From Eubacteriales Family XIII. Incertae Sedis bacterium (GTDB lineage: Bacteria > Bacillota > Clostridia > Peptostreptococcales > Anaerovoracaceae), in contig JAITPU010000021.1 in NCBI GenBank assembly GCA_031289235.1, positions 1 to 29,691 of the forward strand: 29,691 nucleotides of DNA, read 5' to 3'. A model generated the notes under the pieces. That model was not told the origin of the DNA. It saw only the letters and a program-made list of their open reading frames with translations, and did no database searches. The position numbers were made by a program, and so were the translations under genes. Shown in pieces: positions 21,368 to 29,438 of the stretch. Every line of letters begins with the position of its first letter. The stretch's first letter is position 1.

Positions 21368-24300
21368 TTACCGCGCTCTCTCGACCGCGATCCCCGTGTC
21401 ATGTCCGTTCAGGTCATATACCGCGAGGCCTCCGTCCGACGCTTCCAGCGACAGCGCCAGAGTTTCCCTCATTATATACTCGCGATGTTTCCGCACGGCC
21501 GCTTCCACTTCACCGCCGCCGCCGTAGCGGATATGGATCCGGTCCATCATGTCGAAATTCCGCTGTTTCCTGATCTGCTGCACCTTGGACACCAGCTCGC
21601 GGGCCAGCCCTTCAGCCGCAAGCTCCGGCGTCAGAGCCGTATCCATTATGACGAACAGGCCGTCCTCCATAGCGGCGCTGAACCCACGCTTCGCGGATAT
21701 CAGGATATCGACGTAATCTTTTTCGATAAGCGTCGGTTCGCCGTCCAACAAAATAACCGCCCTGCCGTCCCGCTCAAATTTATCCCGAAGATCAAGGACG
21801 CTCTCCCCGGCCAAAGCTTTCGCGAAAGCCTTGATCTTTCCTCCGAGAGCCGGACCCGCGACCCTGAAATCGGGTTTCATGCGGAAGTCCATGTATTCGT
21901 CCAGATTCTTCTCAAACACGACTTCCTTTACGTTCAGCTCCTCGCTGAGCAGCGCGGTCATGTCGCCGACGACGGCTTCGTGCTTCCCGTCCACGATGAT
22001 TTTGGCGAGAGGCTGCCTGACCTTTACGCCTTCCTTTTCCCGCGCGTTACGGCCAAGGGTCACGAGGCCGCGGACCAGATCCATGCGCTTCTCCGCCGCG
22101 TCGTCGACGCGGTCCGCGTCCGCCGAAGGATACATGGCGAGATGCACGGATTCTTCACCTGTCAAATTTTGGTAAATTTCATCCGCGATGAACGGAGCGA
22201 ACGGAGCGGCAAGGCGCGCGACGCCCGTCAGAATCTCATAGGCCGTGGCGTAAACCGATTTTTTGTCTTCCGTCAGCCCTTCCGCCCAAAACCTGCGCCT
22301 CGCGCGCCGGATATACCAGTTCGACAGGTCTTCCAGCACAAAATGCTGTATCAGGCGCACGGACTTCATATGGTCGTAACGCTCCATCTCCGCGGCGACC
22401 TCGCCTATGAGACGGTTGTATTTTGACAAAATCCATCTGTCAAGTTCCGGGCGCGCCGCGTGAGAGACGCTGAAGCCGCGCGGATCAACGCCGTCCTGAT
22501 TGGAATATAAAACGAAAAAATGATATACGTTGCGCAAAGTCCCGAAAAATTTTCCGGCGATCTCTCTCAGCGCGTCCTCGTCGAATTTCGTCGGAGTCCA
22601 CGCCGGCGACGCGTAGAGCAGATACCATCTGGTCGCGTCGGCGCCGTAGGCGTCGAACAACGCGAACGGGTCTGCAGTGTTGCCTTTGGACTTGGACATC
22701 TTCTTCCCGTTTTTATCCAAGATCAAATCGTTGACCAACACGTTGCGGTAAGGCGCGCTTTTCCTGATAAAGGCGGAAATGGCGATGAGCGAGTAGAACC
22801 AGCCCCTCGTTTGGTCGATGCCCTCGCAGATAAAATCCGCGGGGAACATGTCTTCGTCGAAGCGTTCGGTGTTTTCAAAAGGATAGTGCCTCTGGGCGAA
22901 GGGCATGGCCCCGCTGTCGAACCAGCAGTCCATGACTTCCGGCGTCCGGCTCATGACGCCGCCGCATTTTTCGCACCGGATATGAATCTCATCCACATCC
23001 GGCCTGTGCAGCTCTATCTCTTCGCTCACGTTTTCAATCGACTTCTCCGCCAGTTCCTTTCTTGATCCCGCGCAAATAAACTCCCCGCAGTCCGCGCACC
23101 TCCATATGGGAATCGGCGTCCCCCAATACCTCGTGCGGGAAACGGCCCAATCGTTCACATTTTCCAGCCAGTTTCCGAAGCGCTTCTCACCGACGAAATC
23201 GGGAAACCAACGCACCGCGCCGTTATAAGCCACGAGTTCGTCTTTCAGCTTAGTCATCTCTATATACCAGCTTTGCCTGCTGTAATAGATGAGCGGAGAG
23301 CCGCAGCGCCAGCAATGCGGATAATTATGCAAAACTTTCTCCCTGGAAAAAAGTTTTCCCTCCGACGCGAGCCATTTGATGATTTCGACGTCCAGCCCGT
23401 CCTCCATGACAAAACGCCCGGCCCACGGCGTTTCCGTATATTTCCCCTCTTCGTCAACGGGATTGACGACCGGCAGCCCGTAACGGCGCCCTGTGTTATA
23501 GTCGTCCTCTCCGAACGCGGGCGCCGTGTGAACGACGCCCGTCCCGTCTTCGACGGTCACATAATCCGCGCAGGTCACGTAAAACGACTTCTTTTTCACT
23601 TCAATGAAAGGCATGAGCTGATCGTATTCGGCGAACTCAAGGTCCCTGCCCTTCATCTCCGCGATCACGCTGTACGCGCCCGCGCCCAAGGTCCTGTCGG
23701 CGAGAGCCTTCGCCAGATAAACCGTCTTCCCGCCGTGCTCCTTCCGATCTCCGTTCAGCCTCGCCTTTATGTAATCCACGTCAGGCCCTACGGTGAGGGA
23801 GACGTTGGACGCCAGCGTCCACGGCGTGGTAGTCCAGGCTAAGAAATACGCGTCTTCATCCCTGCGCCGGAACATAGCGGTCACCGTATTGGCCTTTACT
23901 TCTTTGTAGCCGAGAGCGACCTCATGAGAAGCCAGACCCGTGCCGCAGCGCGGACAATACGGCAGCACCTTGCGGCCTTCATAGATCAGGCCGGCTTTAA
24001 AAAACTCCTTTAAAATCCACCAGCAGCTTTCAATATAATCGTTTTCCAGCGTGATGTAAGGATGGTCCATGTCGATGAGAAAACCCATGCGCCTGCTCAT
24101 ATCCCGCCATACGCCTTCGTACTTGAACACCGATTCTCTGCATTTGCGGTTAAATTCGCGGATACCGTAAGCCTCGATATCTTTCTTCGAGCGCAGCTTC
24201 AACTCCTTTTCCACTTCGATCTCGACAGGAAGGCCGTGGGTATCCCAGCCCGCTTTCCTTCTGACGGCAAAACCCCGCATCGTCTTATACCTGCATACGG

Positions 24301-24496
24301 AATCCTTCAGGGTCCTGGAGAGCACATGGTGTATCCCCGGCCTGCCGTTCGCGGTCGGCGGCCCCTCGTAAAAATTGAAATTGGCGCCGCCCGCCCTTGA
24401 CGTCACGCACCTTTCCAGAAGCCGGCTGTCTTCCCATTCCCCCGCTTGCCGCGTCTGGACTTCGGCGATCGGCTGATCCGACAGATTTTTAAACAT
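21368..24496 (-). CDS. ileS: Isoleucyl-tRNA synthetase, type 2 (IleS2-like)
   Basis: This enzyme charges tRNA-Ile. It has 1042 residues, longer than the usual bacterial IleS1 (about 930). The class I HIGH motif appears as PGIHHVLSR (about 53-61), the form usual in the eukaryote-like type 2 enzymes, and KMSKSKGN is the second signature. CPRCG, CWRCG, CADCG and CEKCG pairs are candidate zinc ligands. The long C-terminal tail contains QIRKQRNFDMMDRIHI. The frame is open 47 codons further upstream, but the ATG at 24494-24496 has GGGGGAG at correct spacing; an ATG two codons earlier lies too close to that site. No T-box leader was seen. Type 2 enzymes are often insensitive to mupirocin; that is family knowledge, not shown here. 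Confidence 0.93.
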   Translation of the reverse strand: MFKNLSDQPIAEVQTRQAGEWEDSRLLERCVTSRAGGANFNFYEGPPTANGRPGIHHVLSRTLKDSVCRYKTMRGFAVRRKAGWDTHGLPVEIEVEKELKLRSKKDIEAYGIREFNRKCRESVFKYEGVWRDMSRRMGFLIDMDHPYITLENDYIESCWWILKEFFKAGLIYEGRKVLPYCPRCGTGLASHEVALGYKEVKANTVTAMFRRRDEDAYFLAWTTTPWTLASNVSLTVGPDVDYIKARLNGDRKEHGGKTVYLAKALADRTLGAGAYSVIAEMKGRDLEFAEYDQLMPFIEVKKKSFYVTCADYVTVEDGTGVVHTAPAFGEDDYNTGRRYGLPVVNPVDEEGKYTETPWAGRFVMEDGLDVEIIKWLASEGKLFSREKVLHNYPHCWRCGSPLIYYSRQSWYIEMTKLKDELVAYNGAVRWFPDFVGEKRFGNWLENVNDWAVSRTRYWGTPIPIWRCADCGEFICAGSRKELAEKSIENVSEEIELHRPDVDEIHIRCEKCGGVMSRTPEVMDCWFDSGAMPFAQRHYPFENTERFDEDMFPADFICEGIDQTRGWFYSLIAISAFIRKSAPYRNVLVNDLILDKNGKKMSKSKGNTADPFALFDAYGADATRWYLLYASPAWTPTKFDEDALREIAGKFFGTLRNVYHFFVLYSNQDGVDPRGFSVSHAARPELDRWILSKYNRLIGEVAAEMERYDHMKSVRLIQHFVLEDLSNWYIRRARRRFWAEGLTEDKKSVYATAYEILTGVARLAAPFAPFIADEIYQNLTGEESVHLAMYPSADADRVDDAAEKRMDLVRGLVTLGRNAREKEGVKVRQPLAKIIVDGKHEAVVGDMTALLSEELNVKEVVFEKNLDEYMDFRMKPDFRVAGPALGGKIKAFAKALAGESVLDLRDKFERDGRAVILLDGEPTLIEKDYVDILISAKRGFSAAMEDGLFVIMDTALTPELAAEGLARELVSKVQQIRKQRNFDMMDRIHIRYGGGGEVEAAVRKHREYIMRETLALSLEASDGGLAVYDLNGHDTGIAVERAR

Positions 24497-24590
24497 CAAC
24501 ATCTCCCCCGTTGATTTTCCGCTTACCTTATTACCCTGTTTTGCGCTTTTCGCATTTCCACGCAAAAAAATCCCGCGCTGAATTTGTGTC

Positions 24591-24618
24591 ACTATATGCT
24601 CCGCCGCTTTATGGGCAA
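24591..24618 (-). promoter_or_regulatory. Possible ileS promoter built partly from an R1 repeat
   Basis: On the minus strand, -35 TTGCCC (24613-24618) lies in the R1 loop, the right arm of the hairpin is the 16-nt spacer, and -10 TATAGT (24591-24596) follows directly. Matches are 4/6 and 5/6. A transcript would have a leader of about 88 nt before the ileS ATG. No better promoter was found in this gap. Confidence 0.35.
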
Positions 24619-24639
24619 TGTTTAATCGGCGGAGCAATA
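24597..24639 (-). repeat. R1 hairpin repeat, copy c (perfect 10-bp arms)
   Basis: TGCTCCGCCG (24597-24606) and CGGCGGAGCA (24627-24636) are perfectly complementary around a 20-nt loop that is CTTTATGGGCAATGTTTAAT on the plus strand. The loop of copy b, read on its minus strand, differs at one base. An (AT)7 tract (24637-24650) and a 22-nt flank shared with the glmM-glmS gap follow. Confidence 0.8.
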
Positions 24640-24713
24640 TATATATATATGAATTTCGCTCCCGGCGGCCACAAGCAGGCGGAAAGCGCCGCGTTCAGCC
24701 CTGTCCCAAAGCC

Positions 24714-25316
24714 TTAACCGAGGCTGTTTTGTTTGATAAATATCAAACCTTCAGGAGTCTCCCCCGCCCCGCAGCAACAGGCCGCCTGGATGTCACGGCC
24801 CGCGCTGACGGTCTCAAAGCGCGCGCCCGGCAATTCGTCAAAAATAGAAAACGAATCAAGGCCAAAGCCGAGGCCTTCGCCCATGTATTTAAGATAGGCC
24901 TCTTTTCTTGTCCACACAAAAAAAAACCGCCCTTTCAACGCCTCCGGGTCATCGTTCCCCGCCCGCACATATTCCCGCTCGTCAGCGGAAAAAAAACGGC
25001 GGGCGACAGAAAGATACCGGTGATTTCGCGTTTTCCTGAACGACAAGTCCTCAATATCAAGCCCCGCCTCCGCCGTCCCGACGAGACAGGCCCACCACGC
25101 GCCCGAATGGGAAACGGAAAATTTGATTTTCGGAAAATCACGGAAATACGGCTTGCCGCCGGGCGCGCGTTCAATCACGCACCGCTCGGCCGCGACGCCG
25201 TCTATATCCGCTCCTTTTCGCGCGGCATAATCCCGCAGCACGGTTTTTAACGCGCGGACACCGGCCGGCCGGCCGGCCGATTTATAAAGATATACATACA
25301 CAACCGGCGCCCGCAA
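24714..25316 (-). CDS. Sfp-type 4'-phosphopantetheinyl transferase
   Basis: This protein would transfer phosphopantetheine from CoA to a serine of carrier proteins. It has about 200 residues, the size of Sfp/AcpT-type enzymes and larger than AcpS. GGKPYF, FSVSHSGAWWACLV, GLDIEDLSFRKT and FFVWTRKEAYLKYMGEGLG match the conserved P1-P3 motifs, with the Mg-binding acidic residues in GLDIED and the WTRKEA helix. The start is unclear: TTG at 25314-25316 without a ribosome binding site, or GTG at 25299-25301. The 5' end contains a (CCGG)n tract at 25261-25279 encoding SAGRPAG. No polyketide or peptide synthetase is nearby, so the carrier substrate is unknown; it may serve fatty-acid ACP. It lies 80 nt after vanZ. 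Confidence 0.88.
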   Translation of the reverse strand: MRAPVVYVYLYKSAGRPAGVRALKTVLRDYAARKGADIDGVAAERCVIERAPGGKPYFRDFPKIKFSVSHSGAWWACLVGTAEAGLDIEDLSFRKTRNHRYLSVARRFFSADEREYVRAGNDDPEALKGRFFFVWTRKEAYLKYMGEGLGFGLDSFSIFDELPGARFETVSAGRDIQAACCCGAGETPEGLIFIKQNSLG

Positions 25317-25396
25317 TTACTATGTATAACATATATGATAACCTATATAAACAGCCGCCGCCGGTCCGTCGCGGCGATTAACCGCCGGATCCCGGA
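25317..25396. promoter_or_regulatory. AT-rich region upstream of the Sfp-type gene with operator-like site
   Basis: The stretch at about 25321-25350 contains AACATATATGATA, which resembles the cysK operator candidate. On the minus strand TTTATA, a 17-nt gap and TATACA suggest a weak promoter placing the start of transcription at or just before the TTG. The rest is GC-rich without a T-run terminator after vanZ. Confidence 0.3.
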
Positions 25397-25894
25397 TCAA
25401 TAATAATTTACGCGTCTTCTCCTGTTCGGTTTTCTGCGGAATATATGAATCATCAGCATCACAAATAATCCGCCCAGAACCCCCGCGAACACCCCCGAAA
25501 AATCAAGCAAGACGTCCGTTACCTGACCTGTCCGGCCCTTGACCAAGGTCTGAAAACTTTCGTCCAGCACAGGCGTAAGCAACCCGAAAAATAACGGGAC
25601 GGAAAGGTGCGATATATATCTTTTCACATAAACAGCCAGCATGACGAACATCAAAAAACCCAGCAGCGTGTATTCCAGAAAATGCGCGAGCTTGCGGACG
25701 AAATGTTCAGTCAGCACTAAGGAAATATTCAGTTTTTCAAACACGCCGTTGATCCATTTCGTGGCGACAAGACTTTTGCCGCCGGAAATATACGCGATTT
25801 CAGATGAATTATAAAAAATAAACAACAGCGTCGCGATAAAGCATAAGGTGACTATTATCCTCCAAATCAACAGGCTACGTTCTTGTCTGAGCAT
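25397..25894 (-). CDS. VanZ family membrane protein
   Basis: This is a small integral membrane protein of the VanZ family, named for a teicoplanin-resistance accessory gene; the function of chromosomal members is mostly unknown. From the ATG at 25892-25894 it has 165 residues with four hydrophobic segments at about 9-28, 73-92, 97-113 and 127-150. The family signatures are RKLAHFLEYTLLGF, the acidic DESFQ after the third segment and GQVTDVLLDFSGVFAG. A start 25 codons upstream is possible, but this ATG has AGGAG eight bases before it. The first 20 nt overlap the end of nifJ, which points to translational coupling. No vancomycin-resistance operon is present, so a resistance role should not be assumed. 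Confidence 0.88.
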   Translation of the reverse strand: MLRQERSLLIWRIIVTLCFIATLLFIFYNSSEIAYISGGKSLVATKWINGVFEKLNISLVLTEHFVRKLAHFLEYTLLGFLMFVMLAVYVKRYISHLSVPLFFGLLTPVLDESFQTLVKGRTGQVTDVLLDFSGVFAGVLGGLFVMLMIHIFRRKPNRRRRVNYY

Positions 25895-28800
25895 CCGCCA
25901 GTCTCCTGTAGCTTTCGTAGCGTTCCTTCGCGTCCCGCTCCGCAGCCTCGAAAAGGCTTTCCGAAACATCCGGGAATTCTTTGGCCAGCGCGGAATAACG
26001 CACCTGACCCATGATATAATCCCGGAAACTTCCCGCTGGCGGCTTGGAATCCAGCGTGAACGGATTTTGCCCCGCCGCCTTCTTTTCGGGGTTGAAGCGG
26101 TAAAGATGCCAGTAACCGGCTTCCACCGCGTCCTTGATGTTCTCCTGCGATTTTGACATACCGCTTTTCATGCCGTGGTTTATGCATGGAGCGTAACATA
26201 TGATCAGCGACGGCCCGTTGTAGCGTTCCGCTTCCAATACCGCTTTTATGAACTGCGCCTTGTCCGCGCCCATACCCGTCTGGGCCACATAGACGTAGCC
26301 GTAAGACATGGCCATCATGCCCAGATCCTTCTTCTTTATCCGCTTTCCCGAGGCGGCGAACTTCGCTATCGCGGCCGCCGGAGTGGACTTGGAAGACTGG
26401 CCGCCGGTGTTCGAATACACCTCGGTGTCGAAGACCAGTACGTTGATGTTTTCACCCGAAGCCAGCACGTGATCAAGGCCTCCGTAACCTATATCGTAGG
26501 CCCAGCCGTCGCCGCCAAGCGCCCAGATCGATTTCTTCACCAAGGAATCTTTCCGCTTGAGGATATCGTCTATCGCCGCCTTTACGCCGCCGTCGCTTTT
26601 ACCTCTGTTCAGCTCTTTCTCAAGCGCCGCCGCCAAGGCCTCGCTCGCCGGCCGTGAAGCATCCCCGCCGTCCTTATCCGCCAGCCACTTCTTCGCGGCT
26701 TCTTTTACGCTTCCGGAAACGCCGGAAGCCAGCAAAACCTCAAGGCTCTCTTCTATCTTGGAGCGCATCTGACGATCCGCCAGCAACATGCCGTACCCGT
26801 ATTCCGCGTTATCTTCAAACAGAGAATTGGCCCAGGACGGTCCCCGTCCCTTATCGTCCGTACAGTACGGCATGGACGGCGCGGAACCGCCCCATATGGA
26901 AGAACAGCCCGTGGCGTTCGCTATCATCATCCGGTCGCCGAAAAGCTGAGTCACCAGCTTGATATAAGGCGTTTCCCCGCAGCCCGCACAGGCGCCCGAA
27001 AACTCGAAATACGGTTTCGCGAACTGACTTCCCTTTACGCTTTCCCTGCTCATGCGGTCGTCCTTCACGGGCGTCTTTACGGCGTATTCCCAGTTGCCCG
27101 CTTCGCTCAGCGATTCCGCAAGAGGCGCCATTTCCAACGCTTTGTTCTTCGCGGGACAAATATCCGCGCAGTTCCCGCAGCCGAGACAGTCGAGGGGTGA
27201 AACCTGCATCCTGTATTGCAGCGTCTCCAGCCCACGCCCCATGGCTTTCAAAGTCTCAAAGCCGGCGGGAGCGGCGTTCTTCTCCGCCTCGTCCAGCAAC
27301 ACCGGCCTGATAGCCGCGTGCGGGCATACGAAAGAACACTGGTTGCACTGAATACAGTTGCCGGGCTTCCACACAGGAACGTTCACAGCCACTCCGCGCT
27401 TTTCGTAAGCGGACGTCCCCGGCGGGAAGGTTCCGTCCTCCCTGCCGGCGAAAGCGCTGACCGGCAATGAATCGCCTTCCTGCCTGTTTATGGGTATAAG
27501 AATCTCTTCGATGAACGCGGGGACAGCTTTCGCCTCTTCGGCGCTGTCCCGAGCCTCCGCCCATTCCGCGGGGATATCGATCTTCCTGATTTCCACGACG
27601 CCTCTGTCTACCGCGGCATAGTTCATATCCAGCACCTTCTGCCCCTTCTTTTCGTAGGCGGTTTTTATGCCTTCTTTCAGATATTTGACCGCGTCGTCGA
27701 TGGGGATCACTCCCGTCAGTTTGAAAAACGCGGCCTGCATCACCATGTTGACGCGATTGCCGAGGCCGATTTCCTCCGCTATGGAAACCGCGTTGATCGT
27801 GTAGAAGCGCGCGTTTTTCTTCGCCAGAGCCCGTTTGACCGGCGCCGGCAGTTTTTCAGAAAGTTCCTCCGGCTGCCAGATGCAGTTCAGGAAGAAGACG
27901 CCGCCGTCTTTCAGATCTTTCAGCATGTCGTACTGCCGCAGATACGCCTGATTGTGACAGGCCACATAGTCGGCCCTGTTGATCAGGTAGGCGGAAAGGA
28001 TGGGGCTTTTGCCGAAGCGCAGATGCGATATGGTGACGCCGCCGGATTTTTTCGAATCGTAGGAAAAATAGCCCTGCGCGTACATGTCCGTCTTATCGCC
28101 TATTATCTTTATCGCCGTCTTATTGGCCCCGACTGTCCCGTCGGAGCCCAAGCCCCAGAATTTGCAGCTTATGGTTCCCTCCGGCTCGCTCGAAAAGGAG
28201 GGATCATAGGAAATGGAATGCCCCGTCACGTCGTCTTCGATTCCGACGGTGAAATCATCTTTAGGATCATCCTTTTCCATATTTTCAAAGACGGCGGCGA
28301 TCATCCCCGGCGTGGTGTCTTTGGAGCCGAGACCGTAGCGGCCGCTGTATATTTCCGGCGCGTCCGCAGCTTTATAGAAAACGGTTTTCACATCCTGACA
28401 GAGCGGATCTCCCGCGGCGCCCGGTTCCTTGGTCTTGTTCAGCACACAAACGCGCCGCGCCGTTTTGGGAATCGCTTCCAAGAAATATTTCGGCAGGAAC
28501 GGACGATAAAGCCTTACTTTCACAAGGCCTATTTTTCTGCCCGCGGCGATGAGCGGCGCTATGGTTTCTTCTATGGTTTCGCATACGGAACCCATGGCGA
28601 CGATGATATAAGCCGCGTCGGGAGCGCCGACATAATCGAAGGGCCTATAGCTCCTGCCCGTCAGCGCGCTGATTTTATTCATGTAATCGACCGTGATATC
28701 CGAAAGCCTGTCGTAATATGGGTTCACCGCTTCACGTGCCTGGAAGAAAATGTCAGGATTCTGGGCGGTGCCGCGGACCACCGGATGCTCCGGGTTCAGC

Positions 28801-29438
28801 GCGCGGTCCCGGAAAGCCTGCACGGCGTCCATATCCACAAGATCTTTGAGATCGCCGTAATCCAGCGTTTCGATTTTTTGGACTTCATGGGAAGTCCTGA
28901 AACCGTCAAAGAAATGCAGGAAAGGGACGCGGGATTTAACGGACGCGAGATGGGCGACGCTGCCCAGATCCATGATCTCCTGCACGGAGGCGGACGCCAG
29001 CATCGCGAAACCCGTCTGCCTCGCCGCCATAATGTCGGAATGGTCGCCAAAGATGCACAGGGCGTGGGCGGCCAGCGTCCTCGCGCTCACGTGGAACACG
29101 CCGGGCAGCAGTTCTCCCGCGATTTTATACATGTTCGGTATCATGAGGAGCAGCCCCTGAGACGCGGTATAGGTGGTGGTGAGAGCGCCGGCGGCCAAAG
29201 AACCGTGCATCGCGCCGGCGGCGCCCGCCTCCGACTGAAGTTCCGCGACTCTTACCGTCTGGCCGAAAATATTCTTTTTCCCATGAGCCGCCCATTCGTC
29301 CACAACCTCCGCCATCGTAGACGAAGGCGTGATGGGATAGATCGCCGCGACTTCCGTAAAGGCATACGACACGTAAGCCGCCGCGGTATTCCCGTCCATG
29401 GTTTTCATCACTTTCTTTTTCACCGTTTTGTTTTCCAA
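25875..29438 (-). CDS. nifJ: Pyruvate:ferredoxin (flavodoxin) oxidoreductase, single-chain
   Basis: This enzyme oxidises pyruvate with CoA to acetyl-CoA and CO2, reducing ferredoxin, the central step of anaerobic clostridial fermentation. It has 1187 residues, full length for the fused homodimeric enzyme. The N-terminal domain has YAFTEVAAIYPITPSSTMAE. Two ferredoxin-type clusters are CIQCNQCSFVCP (about 693) and CLGCGNCADICP (about 749). CAGCGETPYIKL (about 815) ligates the third cluster, and the thiamine-pyrophosphate domain shows GGDGWAYDIGYGGLDH (about 973) with DTEVYSNTGGQSS. The start is TTG (29436-29438) with AGGAGG about nine bases upstream; an ATG ten codons inside lacks a site. It is the most upstream gene of the nifJ-vanZ pair; no confident promoter was identified in the 250 nt before it. 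Confidence 0.97.
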   Translation of the reverse strand: MENKTVKKKVMKTMDGNTAAAYVSYAFTEVAAIYPITPSSTMAEVVDEWAAHGKKNIFGQTVRVAELQSEAGAAGAMHGSLAAGALTTTYTASQGLLLMIPNMYKIAGELLPGVFHVSARTLAAHALCIFGDHSDIMAARQTGFAMLASASVQEIMDLGSVAHLASVKSRVPFLHFFDGFRTSHEVQKIETLDYGDLKDLVDMDAVQAFRDRALNPEHPVVRGTAQNPDIFFQAREAVNPYYDRLSDITVDYMNKISALTGRSYRPFDYVGAPDAAYIIVAMGSVCETIEETIAPLIAAGRKIGLVKVRLYRPFLPKYFLEAIPKTARRVCVLNKTKEPGAAGDPLCQDVKTVFYKAADAPEIYSGRYGLGSKDTTPGMIAAVFENMEKDDPKDDFTVGIEDDVTGHSISYDPSFSSEPEGTISCKFWGLGSDGTVGANKTAIKIIGDKTDMYAQGYFSYDSKKSGGVTISHLRFGKSPILSAYLINRADYVACHNQAYLRQYDMLKDLKDGGVFFLNCIWQPEELSEKLPAPVKRALAKKNARFYTINAVSIAEEIGLGNRVNMVMQAAFFKLTGVIPIDDAVKYLKEGIKTAYEKKGQKVLDMNYAAVDRGVVEIRKIDIPAEWAEARDSAEEAKAVPAFIEEILIPINRQEGDSLPVSAFAGREDGTFPPGTSAYEKRGVAVNVPVWKPGNCIQCNQCSFVCPHAAIRPVLLDEAEKNAAPAGFETLKAMGRGLETLQYRMQVSPLDCLGCGNCADICPAKNKALEMAPLAESLSEAGNWEYAVKTPVKDDRMSRESVKGSQFAKPYFEFSGACAGCGETPYIKLVTQLFGDRMMIANATGCSSIWGGSAPSMPYCTDDKGRGPSWANSLFEDNAEYGYGMLLADRQMRSKIEESLEVLLASGVSGSVKEAAKKWLADKDGGDASRPASEALAAALEKELNRGKSDGGVKAAIDDILKRKDSLVKKSIWALGGDGWAYDIGYGGLDHVLASGENINVLVFDTEVYSNTGGQSSKSTPAAAIAKFAASGKRIKKKDLGMMAMSYGYVYVAQTGMGADKAQFIKAVLEAERYNGPSLIICYAPCINHGMKSGMSKSQENIKDAVEAGYWHLYRFNPEKKAAGQNPFTLDSKPPAGSFRDYIMGQVRYSALAKEFPDVSESLFEAAERDAKERYESYRRLADAQTRT

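Noticed and set aside
21401..22426. 341-residue plus-strand ORF inside ileS
   Set aside because: It is antisense to conserved IleS sequence, with no recognisable domain and no start signal.
24497..24637. 47-codon N-terminal extension of IleS
   Set aside because: It crosses the R1 repeat and (AT)n tract, has no homology to synthetases, and a good ribosome binding site precedes the ATG at 24496.
24497..24713. T-box leader for ileS
   Set aside because: The TGGNACCGCG T-box sequence and specifier stem are not present on the minus strand.
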